Positions 13,555 through 25,800 of a DNA stretch of 64,000 nucleotides are shown here, in pieces. This DNA comes from Cruorifilaria tuberocauda (taxonomy: Eukaryota; Nematoda; Chromadorea; Rhabditida; Onchocercidae), in contig JABVXU010000247.1 in the NCBI GenBank assembly GCA_013365365.1, positions 1 to 64,000 of the forward strand. Direction: 5' to 3'. Every line of letters starts with the position of its first letter. Position 1 is the stretch's first letter. Position numbers and translations under genes: made by a program. A model generated the notes under the pieces. That model was not told where the DNA came from. It worked only from the letters and a program-made list of their open reading frames with translations, and did not search any database.

Positions 13555-16500
13555 TCATTGTGCATTTTGTGGTGCTTTCATTTGAACGATACCGCTCGTA
13601 TCAACGATCACTATGCTATCAGGCGTTAAATTTAATTCGCTGATCGGACGATTCACCGATTTCGCATCCACCACTAATTCTTCGTCTGGTTTTCGATTAT
13701 CACTTTTCTCCGCAGTTTTATTATCTTCACGTCGGATATAATATCCATAAACCTAATTAAAGATTAGTAACTGAGTAATTCTTTTCACTTTTCTATTTAT
13801 ATTTTTAATAAAAGAAATAGATTTCAACCGTTAGAATATTTGCTAAGGAAACAAAAGGAAAAAATTAGCGCCTACAATTCGAAAAAATTTTAATTAAATT
13901 TCATTTGGAAATTAAAATTATCATCCTTCTGATATTTCTACGCTTAAAAAAGAATTTTAAGGGTGATAAATATTCGATAATTACTTTATCAAGAGGTAAA
14001 ATTCTCAGCGCTCGGCGCATTTCCCGTATGAAATCTGCAACATTACCCTTCCGGTCAAAAATAACTATCGTTTGATTACTTTCATCGGGACCTTGAAGTT
14101 CACATTTCACTTCCATCCGCCGAGAACTAACCGTAAAATCGGGCGATATTTCGGATTTCTGATATATCAAAATTAATTTATTAGCAATAAAATGTAATGT
14201 AAAAATGTACATAAAAATTAGCATATTTATCAGTTTTATGAATTGTTAATTTACACCGACGGAAAGCAAACTAAATTAAAAATATTTTTGGACTTGAGAA
14301 AAAAGGAAACGGAAACGGATAAAATCAGTAAAAGTTACCGAAACGGAATCATCTTTAATGAGGAAATAGCCTTGATTTTCAAGCGCAAAACGTTCAAAGT
14401 ATTTAGCTCTTTGAGGGAAAAATGCCTTCAACGCAGTGACCGAATCGATCGAATACGGTTGATGGCATAAAGCATTTGGACATACCGGCGGTGAACCTTC
14501 AAATTTTCATTACTCTCCCAATTCAAACTCCCGATCGACTAATTAATTAATTAATGAAATGTGTATTACCATTAGCTTCACAATCAGCAAGCATTTTATC
14601 CAAGCAATCGATGCAAGTGTCGTGTTCGCATTCATTATTTGATGGGAAACCGTTTAAAGCTCGACCTTCGCAATCATCGAATCCCATACACTGAGCTATC
14701 TTCAATGAAGTAATAAATGAATTTCAGGATGAAATGAGAGAAGTGTTAAATGGGGAATTCCAATCATTGAATCTAACCCTTATGACGAGCAATGAAATTT
14801 CGCTTAATTAAGGAAAAATTTTTATTACAAATTTAAATATTTATATGCGAAATTGTGGCAAAAACTTCAAGGAATCTTGACATCAAATTTTTAGTAATGA
14901 GCATATTAAGCTTAAAACGAGCTTGATTGAAATTTGGAATTTGAAATATTTCATGATTATCAATCCGAACTTTCGTATGTGCTTACATTTATACATATGA
15001 ACGATTCACATATCTCAGCTAATTTTGCTAGTTAAAATTGAACAACAATTTGCAACGAAGTCAGTAGAAAGTCTGTCGAAACAATTATCATACATAAATC
15101 GTTGTATCATTAAACAGACTTACAATAATGAGATTAAGCGAACGCAGCAACAAATTAAAGACAGTAAGTTTCGGGGAAAAGTCAGTTTTGCTAATAAATA
15201 ATCATTCATGTCACTTGTTCGATTGCAAATAATTGCTTACTCATATCCAAAAAGCTACATTTAAAAACGAAAAATGAGGACATTTTTTGCGCCTTATTTA
15301 CTTAAACTTTAAAATTTGCATTTCTATTAAAGAAAAGGGAAAGAGTGAAACAGAGAATGTGAAATTTCAAAATTGTTCTCGAAGAGCGTCCAACCCAATA
15401 CGATAACTTTACGTTACGTTTCCATTGAAATTTTCACTTATTCATTTTCTCATTTCATCCTTCTACTTCTCTTTCCTCTTTTCTTCTTTCTTTTTCAAAT
15501 TTTCATTTTATTATTCCATTTTAATTCCAACAAACAGTATAGTTTAAAGCCTAGATTGATTAGATTTTTTCTTTTTGATCCAAAATGCCATTAAAATTCA
15601 CTTTAAAATCTTATTATTTTTATTAATTCATTTAAATGAGCTCTGCTTCTCTGTCATCTGTAATCTCTTAATTACACGATTAATTAATTAGTTAGCATGC
15701 AATAGCAGTGACATTTGTTACGAACAAACAAAAGCTCCATTTAAGATACGTTATAGTGAGTGATATGCTATTGATTGATTACTAGTTAAACAATTTCTGT
15801 CACTTTAATTAAATATCATTATTTGACATAGAAACTAGTTAAATATGTAATGAGAGACGAACTTGAAGAACAGGAGATTTGTTTTTGTTAGTTCGAGGGC
15901 TTTTCTGAAGGCATTTACCTTCCGGGCACGTAACATTCGCAAGGTTTTCTTCCGCTAAACGATATCAATCTCACTTCATTTGCACAAAATTTTATTCAAA
16001 ATTTGATATTTGAATCAGTTTTGTTAATAGAAAAATGCTAACAGATTTTACCACTTTCGAAATTTAAAGTAGAAATTAAATCATGAAAATTAACATATTA
16101 ATTACCGCAATTTGATTTGCAAAAAAAATCGATATAGGGGAGAAGAATTGCTCTACCACTACTGTCTCATACAGTCTTATTCTCTCAGGGTATCGTAACC
16201 ATTTTTTGTAGAAATGGAAAAAGAACCATCTGAGGTGAGATAGGATGCTTTAACAGCACATTGAAGGCAATATCGAGCACTGCAACATTTGGTGATAATG
16301 TATTTGATATTCAACAGTGCCCCCTTGCAACCTTCGCAAGTTTCACCGGTATCGTTCTCGGCTAGCGGTTCGTCGCAACCCGATACTGGACATACTGTAT
16401 GAAATATTAACAAATACATATCTCTTATTTCGAATAACATTTTTTTAGTTTTTTGTATTAAAATTTGTCACAAAACTTCTTCAATAATAATATCAGAATT

Positions 16501-16767
16501 TGTTGCAAAAAAGAAAATAATTTAAATGCAAATTTAAATGACTTGGATAGATTTTATTGTAATAATTCTATTTGATAGAATTCCTCGTATGCTCGTAATT
16601 TAGTCTTTTAATTAATTTATAAAAGTTTCAAATTTACCTGCGGGTTGCATTTTGGAAAGTTCCTCGAAACAGGAATTGCATAATTCATGTTTGCAATTTC
16701 CTACAGGATTTGAATCGTAAAATGATAATTTCCTACAATAATATTCTTTTTTCTTTGTTTCCTCCAT
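13555..16767 (-). CDS. Zinc-finger/RING-like protein with ubiquitin-like C-terminus
   Basis: Six minus-strand exons join in frame to 317 residues: 16767-16638, 16394-16227, 14695-14570, 14496-14339, 14158-13985 and 13752-13555 (TGA). The N-terminal two-thirds holds two related Cys/His modules. The first contains NCKHELCNSC, then CPVSGC and CEGC; the second contains CEHDTCIDC followed by CPNALC. They resemble treble-clef or RING-type zinc sites, as in E3 ubiquitin ligases. From about residue 209 to the end the pattern is ubiquitin-like: a strand starting MEVKCEL, a helix around NVADFIREMRRALRI, and a closing LNLTPDSIVIVDTSG. A ubiquitin-pathway role is inference; I cannot name the family. The acceptor of the 14695 exon (GATAG) is weak, but the phases agree throughout. 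Two RING-like exons upstream may belong to this gene. Confidence 0.75.
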
Positions 16768-17298
16768 TTTTAATTTTAAATAAATCTAAAAATTTTTCCA
16801 AATTCCATCAGATGAAAATCAAGTTCGCTTTGATCCTTATCTGTCTATTCATATTTCTCTAAACTTTATTAGCAATATAACAAGTTCTATGAGGTAAAAT
16901 TGACAAGAATAGTTACATTTCAATGCAAACGATCATTATCACCATAACTATAAAGCGATAAATGCAAAGTATTTCTAAAAGCAAAACTTATTTGGGTTTA
17001 TGCCGCTAATGAACTGAAAATTTTAAACTAAAATCTTTTCGTATTATCATTTAAGGCTTGAGCTATTATTCTTCAAAAAGATTGTTATTTTGTAAACGTT
17101 TGTGAACCTTATAACCTTTCGAAACGTTACTCACTCTTTTCATTTCCAATCTCTGCATTTGCAAAAAAAAACTCCAGCATATTTGTACAGCGAGAATTTT
17201 GAAATAATATAAAGCACTAAACACTAATAAAGTTAGAATTTACGCAAGACACTAAGTAAATAATTTATTAGCTTGAAAAAATCTAAAGTTCGGTTTAC

Positions 17299-18002
17299 TT
17301 CTGTACATTCCTTTGAGTGTGAGAAATAATTGAAAAAGTTCTCTTGCCTCGGGCACATGTCATTATCGCAATTATTCAGCGTAAGAGTTTCCGTGAAAAC
17401 ATTGGAAAAACAATGAAGCATTAGACATATCTGAATATTTCCCAAATTTTACAGCAGCAATTATTTTATATTTCCTATTTATCAAATTTTAATTATATTT
17501 CCATCTTATCCGCAACTTGTGCATTCTATGAAGATTCCAAAATTAATTATTACTCATTCTTTCAGAAAGTATTACGGACAAAAAATTAGCGAATTTTGTG
17601 TGCTTGTTAGTTTCAAGTTGTTTAAAATTGAAATTTCACAGTAATTATTTCAGTCCTTTCTACTTCGAAAGTATTTTATATTTAAGGTTTGTCAGTAATC
17701 CTAACATTTGGATTTACTTCGCGCCCATTATCCCTTCAAACATTGCATTATAAACTTGGAATCCCAAAATTTTTTCTTGATTTTGATTATTTCCAGGAAG
17801 ACGAATTTCCAGAAAATAGCAAATTTTCATTTGAACCAAATCTTAAGTCAATTGTATCATAAACCTTATCTGTGCTTCTCTTAGTAAGACAGATGGAACA
17901 AAACAGGTGTAAACAGGGTAGAAGTTGGCGCATTTCATTAATCGATCGCCAACGTTCACAGATTGGACATCGCAACATAACAATATCAATCGCTTTTGAC
18001 AT
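17299..18002 (-). CDS. RING-finger exon pair, N-terminus of the zinc-finger gene or a separate small gene
   Basis: The first exon, 18002-17865, starts at ATG. It encodes a clear RING start, LRCPICERW, then LPCLHLFCSIC thirteen residues later, and ends in phase 0 before GTTTAT. A second exon, 17430-17299, follows TATTCAG in the same phase and carries more Cys residues (NNCDNDMCPRQ). It either reads on to a stop at 17233 or splices onward. An acceptor at 16787-16786 would join it in phase 0 to the next exon, through six extra codons before the ATG at 16767. That would make one longer RING protein with the downstream gene. Two separate genes, perhaps co-transcribed, are also possible. The RING in the first exon is convincing; the rest of the model is uncertain. 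Confidence 0.5.
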
Positions 18003-18429
18003 TATGTCAACTTAACAATGACTAAGTTAAGCTTTTCAGTTATATTTATTTTAGAACTATAGATAAATTCTTAAATTTAATTTTTATGCAAATTTAAGGA
18101 ATAATTATGATTTCAGAATGTATTTATCAAATGTTTTCTTGGATAAAGATTGAATAATAATATACTAGTCTGAATTTCAACTGCCATAGTTTTATCAGTT
18201 TCAGTTTAAAACATATATGGTTGAGATTTGCTTCGTATCAGTACTTTGTAAGCTTGAACTCCTTGACTGTCTAAAGTTAAATTTTGAATGTTAAAGCTAT
18301 ATAGACTAAGTTTTACATACAGTTTATGTATTAAGATTGTTTAGATTTTACTCAAAAAACTGCCAACTTCCTTTTTTCCTTTTCCGAAATTTTAAAACAA
18401 ATAACAGGCAGACATAACTACATATCCAA

Positions 18430-18680
18430 CATTCCGGAAAAATAACAGGAGTGATGAAGCAACGGCGTTGTGGGATTTCTGTTTGCATGGTGAGTCCGCC
18501 CTTCGTACGCTGTTCACGCGTAATATTTGACGCGTGCTCTTTTTTCTCCGTCATTTCAGGGTCACGGGAATGTTTTGTGGTGTTTAGTAGTGGTGGGGCG
18601 AGGTTACGTGGTATGTCAGTAGCGATGTTATGGGGTACTCTACGGCGTATACATGTTAGAATCTTTTTGTAATGAATTCA
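18430..18680 (+). promoter_or_regulatory. GC-richer block between divergent genes, candidate MYRF 5' UTR exon and promoter
   Basis: This stretch is clearly richer in G+C and CpG than its flanks. On the plus strand it contains a good donor, GCATG then GTGAGT (18490), and a TCATTTCAG acceptor about 70 bp later (18560), the size of a typical nematode mini-intron. It lies between the minus-strand RING exon (start 18002) and the MYRF start at 19580. A shared or MYRF-side promoter and non-coding first exon is inferred. Confidence 0.4.
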
Positions 18681-19566
18681 GAAAAGTGTCATTTTTTTGT
18701 TGTGCTAAGTGCTAATGTATTAACATATACTGTGTATCATTTTCGTTATAATTCATCGGTGAAGTTTCTTTGTCGAAAGATGTTTTTGGAATATATTTTT
18801 CTTGGAAATAAAATTTTTTGGTAATCCGAACCAAAGGCAAAATGATTCGGAATGGAACAAAAAATCAATTCTTTAAAGAATATTATGAATGAAGAATGGA
18901 AAGGGGAAAAAAGGAGTATCGCAACTTAGAAAAATGAATTTCCAGTAAACAAATTAAGGAGATCCAATGTCTGCGTTTGATTACGCGTTAAATGACTAAA
19001 AACGGAAAGAAATACAATAGAAGTTGCTATTTGAAGAAATGGCAGAAATTATTGAGAATTGTGGAAAGTAATGTTTGTTGGATATTTTGGAAAGTGTCAA
19101 GATAGCAGCTGATGAATTGAGAATAATATTTTTCATTTTGTTTATTATGAATTTTTTTTTGAATTATTTGCAGTTTATCCTGGAAGCTTTTAAAGTTTTA
19201 CATTGGTTTTTTCAACTTCATTTTAATTTTCAAGTTGTAATAAGGATCTGTTGTTAAGAATCATTTCAAATCTCACATTCACTATTGCTTATATGTTTGA
19301 AAGCATTAGAAAGGTTTTTGCTCCTATCTTATTCTCCTACTCGTATCAACGGAATTCGCATAATAAATACTAATAAGCATTGAAATAATTTTCAAATTCT
19401 TCAAGCGCTTCATGTCCTTTAAGCGAAAGTTAACATATTCCCTGGAATTATTGATAGTTTTATTATTTAATTTCCTGATTATCGACTGGTTCTTTGAACT
19501 GCAGCATGTTTAGTTATTAATGATAATGTTTTTTATTCACTTGTTTCAGGATTTTGTAGAAAACAA

Positions 19567-19587
19567 ATGATGTTCGACGATGGATGA
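19567..19587 (+). promoter_or_regulatory. Short uORF overlapping the MYRF start codon
   Basis: Two ATGs just upstream, in another frame, open a six-codon reading frame that ends with TGA at 19585-19587, five bases into the MYRF coding sequence. If the leader exon begins at the acceptor near 19550, ribosomes meet these ATGs first. Translational control is inferred. Confidence 0.5.
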
Positions 19588-22500
19588 TTCCGTATTCAAG
19601 GATATTGATGGTAGTTGTTTTGAAGGTCTGGATTTTCATTTTCATTCTGTTCAAATTGTTTTTGGAATGGAAATAAGATTTCTCAGACTTTGTGGTGATG
19701 TACTTATCCTAAATCGAGCTTTGAGTTTAATGAAATAATTTGCATTTTTACTCCAAAGTCTGATGTTTTTCTAAGCTTGCTTTCTTTCAGAAGTGATATA
19801 AAAATTACTTGACAGCATGTAACAAAAATCAAAATCGGAAAACTTTTCTATTAAGCACTCTTTGAAATCAGTTCAAAATATTTGATAACTGGAGATAATT
19901 TTATAAAATCTATGTAGTTTTCAACCGCTGCTGTTACCATCATAATAGGTGAAACTTTTATATAGTGATTGTAAATTTTGCTTTTTGAAAGTCATTGATC
20001 AAAATTTTCCGTATAATCGGCGGATAGTTTACCTATAAGTTATTTTCGCTTATTTGAATCTTCCGGAAATACATTCATCGCTGTCATATACAACATTATT
20101 TGAAGCACTTAGAATTTTCACACGGCCACAGATTATCGTAAAATCTACAAGTTCTTGGCAGGAGGTAATTGATGCTGTTTAAAAAAATTATTGGGTCACA
20201 TCACACATGTTGGTTTTATTTTTTTCACATCAACATGTTTTATCTACATCAATTCAACGTTGTATAGGTATGCAGCGATGAAGCAATGTATGAGCAAGTT
20301 CAAAACTTATAAAAGTGTCCAATAAATACTTTTATTTGTCAGTATAACTGATAATTTTAAGCGTTAGTAATTTAATCAACGGAATGAGTCGATTAAGTGA
20401 AGTAATTTTCGACTGCTGTTATTGCAAACAGTAGTTTAAATTGCTTCGCCTCTTTCCGGTGAAAGGTCTGATGCATGGAGTTTACTCAAGTTTCATGTGT
20501 ACCATTAAAGTAAAGAAACATGAAGTAAATCATTTCTTCAATCATAAATTTTTAGAATTTTAGAGCAAAATGACCTTCAGTGATATGTAAGATTTAAAAT
20601 AAATTAGTCATTGTGTTGCTTGCCCGCGTTTTCCGCTGAACCCTCACCTTTTTTTCTTTTTTGTAAAATTGAGGTCAGCTGTGCAAATCCAACCGTTCCT
20701 TTACATTTTCCCCTCTCTGTTCTTTAGAAGTGTTTGAAAATTTCCACTTTTTTCATCTGTTTGTTCAGTTTTCCAAATCTGAAATGAAAAATTCATTCAG
20801 AGAAAATCTATAGCATTAGTATAGGTAAAGGAATAATTAAAGTTAAACAAACGAGCATATTGATTAAATATGATGGTTTGAAACTGTTGCAATTTTTTCT
20901 GCTTGCCGAAATAAATGATTGAAATTCGTAATTTGAAAATTTGAAGTTCTAATTTATGGAAATGACATGCGAGTAAGTCATGCCGCATGTGAAGCGTAGA
21001 TAGGGAGTGGGAAAGACGTTGCATTGAATATGCTGAGTTTAAATTTGGTGCAGTGCTGTTTTGGCTAATTTAAATGTTCCAAGCAGTGCTGATATTCCTC
21101 TGATTATTGGAATTATGCGAGGACCGCAAGGGAATATGAGAAGATAAAATATTCATTTAAGCATAATCTGCATATCCAAATGATTAATTCGTGATCCACG
21201 GGAAAATCAGTCCCGGAAAGTATAATTAGAGAAGCGTTCAGATTTTAATTTATACATAGGTGAAATTAAAGACGTATGTCTCGTGGCAACTTCCATTTCA
21301 ATCGCTTTTTTAATTAAGTAGAACCTTAAACGGAAAGGGAATTTATTTCTTGCCATCGAAAATGGTGCGAAAAGTGAAAAAACTAAAGCAGTGAAAAAAA
21401 AAGCTTGACAGCAAAAAAATGGGAATAGAGGAATAATTATGGTTAGAAGTTATATTAGATTTTCGAAGATCAATTTTTAGTATTTATTGGGATTTGCTTA
21501 GACTACTAATAATACAAGTTTCAGCGTTCTAAACGTTTCATTTTTCACCCCGTTCATCTTTGGTAATTCTTTATAACAATGGTATTTCCTTCCTCTCATA
21601 GTTTGGTAGAATTGTGTTGTCGGTTTATTTATCGATCACTTCAGTTTCTATATATACATGATGTCAAGAACTGAGAAAATGAATAGCCGAAATTGATGGA
21701 AGTAGGTGAGAATCATGGGTTGGATTGAGAGTAACAATATATTTACTACCCAGAATATATAGATGTGAGCTTGGTTGTGTGTGTATGTGTGTGTAAATGT
21801 GCATATGTGAGCTTTAGTATGTTGATCGAGAAGTGTACGTTGTGTTATTGGTAGGGCATTGGCGACAGGATCACAGGCTGGTACGGCGAAAGACGAGACC
21901 TCCAAATTGTAGCATTAGTTGAAGAAGGAAGAGAGGATGATGTGGGATGAAATAGCGAAATCGACTTTTCTTGACGACGTTTTGAACTGCACCGGCACCA
22001 GCCTCTACCCACTTAGCACCAGCAATCACCGCTGATCACTCCTCTTCGAAGATAGATGGACAATTCCGCATACAGACAGCCAGACACATATATACGGCCA
22101 TACACCTACACGAATTTCGTTTTGGGTACTGCTACTACGAACACAGCTACAGGCGATTACGGAGCAACTAACTTATCAGGATATCAGTCGAATTCAGCTC
22201 ACCCTGATATTGGTGAACTTTCAGCTAAACTTGTTGGAAAATCTTGCTGCTTGACAGCATATCTGCTGTGTTGATTGTGTTGGCTCGCCTAATTTCTGGT
22301 ATACCGAAGCCAGGTATCTGAGAATAGCAACTCTCGATCTGCTGCACATATTATTAACGTTCATGATAAAAGGAGGGGGTAAAAAGTAAAGAAAAGGAGG
22401 AACCAATAAGAAACCTATTATCGTTTACGACCACAATCATCGTTGTCATCATCGTTCATCAGCGATCAGTAGTAATCATCACCATCATCGATAGCTACTG

Positions 22501-22800
22501 CTTCTATTTTTACGACATCATTGACGATACACCAAATCCACTCCAACGCTGCCATCCTGCTACTCTCCTACCATTTTCACAATCATCACTACCGCTACCA
22601 GCAATCGACAAATTTTCTTGTAACTGACCACGACCAACTATCACCATTGCTTCCATTGCTACTACTATTGTTACAACTGGTAACAAATTAAAAAAAACTT
22701 TCTAAATTAATTCCATCTAATTGTCGGCCTTCCTTTTCATTTCGAATCGATTCTTTCTACTATTTCCATGAAATATTATTCCCAGTAATACAACAACAGC

Positions 22801-22832
<32 letters not shown>

Positions 22833-25800
22833 CCGTAATAGCTACAACGACAATAACTGCATGGCTAAAAGGCGGACAGTTTATTCAAAAGGTGGACATT
22901 GATTGATTAACTGATTGATCAGTGGGTTAGAAGATGACAGCTAGTCATCTTATTTGTCAAGAAAAAGTATTTTGTGCCTGGATAAAGGGGCGGGTAGTTT
23001 TTTTTTGTTTTTCCTTAATTCGGTAGGTTAGTTGGAAAGATGGAGTAGAGGATGAAATAGCGGTTTATCACCAGACAATTTTGTTTTTCCTAGCTAACTT
23101 CTCTATGTCCATTTCATCACCGTGCGTTTTATTGATCATTCAATTTTGTCGTAACAGTTAACACTAGTGTTAGATAAAAATAGTTTTTGTTTATTATTTA
23201 CTTCGACGACGAGGTGGAATAGGGCGAGGGAGAGAAAGAATAAATGTGTGTGATTTTCAATTACAGTCACAATGAATTCTAAGGTCTTCATTTCATTTGA
23301 CTTTTTCCGTTGATGGCTGATTTGACGTGATCAAAAATACAGGGAGAAATCAGGAAAATGCGATCCTTTGAAACTGAAGGAGTAATATTTATTGATCTGA
23401 TATGATGTTGAAATTATTATTATGTATCTGGTAAGTAAGCAAAGTACTTTTTGCTATCCTTTCACTATTTAGATGTAAAATTTATTGGAAGGAAAGATTC
23501 TCGCAAAGCATTCGCAAATATTTGAAACTTTTAATGTTAGGGAGTTTCCATAATCAATCTCTGAAAGAATGTAAAAGAAAGAATTGAGACCTTTTCGAAA
23601 ATATAGGTTAGGAGTAACATTCATTCCTATATTATACTTTTTCCCAAATTTATTTTTCTTTTTTTCTTATTCACCTGCGTATTTTTCCTATTATCCGGTC
23701 ATTCGATACATCTCTGTAGATTGAACATTATGATATATCTGGGTGAAAGGCTCATAACTTGTCGTAATTTTAATCGAAAAAATTTTTTTCTTTTTATGAA
23801 CATTAATAGAAAAATAATTTGAATGAATTAGTCGTAAACTCATGTGAATGGAGGAGTGTCCCAGTTTATTCAGTGACCATCGCCCTGACCGAATCCTTCC
23901 CTATTTTCGGCGTTTTTTTTTTTTTTTTTTTGTAATACTTAATAGAAGGAGAACATCGCCGTAAGAGAATCTGAGCGCATCATCTCCTGGTCGATTTATT
24001 TCAAAAATTTCATCAAATTAAGGTGGGGAAGGAGAAGGTAAAGTATAGATTGATTTTGCACGGAGCTGAAGTCACTGAGAATAATCATGAATTGGAGGAT
24101 GTGAGCGAGTGCGTTATGATCGTTTTTCAGAGGATATTTTATATTTTTCTCTTCCCAGAAAACAGATTACCAATGGATACAGCTCATCGTATGATTTGAT
24201 ATAGAATGAGATTGATTAGAAAAGAGGTAGGCACTGATTTTTTTGACATGTGAAATTTAATTTGAGTAAATGTGGAGGAATGAGCGCATCATATTATTTT
24301 AAAAATCGTGGAGATACACTATCCACAAACTGGCAAGTTTCAAGACTCGTACCCATATCGTTTAGATGCATTTGATTTTTAATTTCAAAGGAAAAAAATT
24401 TTAATCAATATTTTGTGTATTTATTTGTGTAGAACTAGTACCCCCAAAGATTCATTGCAGTGGGTCGTAATAATTTCAGAAAGCTTAAAATGAGTTGACA
24501 GTTTGATGTCGTTACTGACAAGTAAATATATTAAGGAAAAAAGAATGCATTCGCAAAGTAGAGCGACTGTTCGAATAATTAGAAGCAGAAAAGAATTAAA
24601 CATTTGTAGAGGGCGACGATTGCTGAAAACATGGGAAGAGGACATTATTAAGTTTTCGTATGGGTAAGAAAAGTTCAAGAAACTAGAATTTTTTCTGCTT
24701 CAAAACATACTATGCTAAGTATGTCGGTTATTGTGTAAATGACATACATCTTAATTTTGAGCGTAGTGTAGATTTATTGAGTTTTTTCAGTTGTGTTATA
24801 TATACATAAGTATTGGTGACATACATTTATATATGGGAGGCATTATATGTAGGTGTGTACATATGTGATGTGCATGACAAAATGGAAAGCAAATTAAATA
24901 TATCCGTATTGCATTAGTTTCAGATCAGAACAAGAGAATAGAAAAGAGATTTTCTTTTTTTTTTCTGGAGTTTTTTTAAAGTTGTTACCGCCTGGCACCA
25001 AAACGTCACATTTAAGCATAGGGCAAGGAAGGACAGAAAGCAGAGCTAGTTTTGTCTTGCCTTTTTATACTGGTCCACCATTATTACTTCCCTCTTTTTC
25101 CTATTATACCTTAGTTCCAAGAAAGGAGCTAAAGCTCTATAGGATTTGGACTAGAAGAGTAGGAGAAGTAGTATAAGCATAAGTTCATCGATAACTTTAA
25201 TGTATTAAAAATTTACTTATATCATAAATAGTGTTATCATGTTCTTTTTTCTCGCTACAGATTTATATGTAGTGCTATACAAATGCAATTTCGTTGGTCG
25301 CTCCGGAATCTTGAAAGATAACAAATTTTTATAAATTATCATTATGTTTACTTTCTTTTTAGTTTTATTAATAGTTCATTCACCATAAGAAAAATAAACT
25401 ATTTACTAGCTGCCTTATTTCTCCTTTTGAAACAATTTATTTTTTTGAGATTGATGAAACCATGAAGGAAAAAAATTAAGTTATGGAATTTTTATAATGC
25501 ATAAAAGTAATCGATCTTCGTCTTTTCTGCCCTGCTCCGAAAGTTGGATTTATCAAGATTGTTATGAGCTGTGAAGTAGAATAGAGTAGGAAAATGTTTC
25601 AGAAATAAATTTCTGCAAAGAAGGCATTAGTTTAGGTAATATTCAAATATTGATACTCGTAACCACGAGACAGATTAAGCTGGATCATCTGAAACTGTTG
25701 TCCGAGAATTCGGAACTTAAGTGTTTCCGGTTTCTAATCTAATTACTAATTGCAAAACACGCTGTGTTGAACAGCCGTAGAACTTAGGTTGTGATACAGC

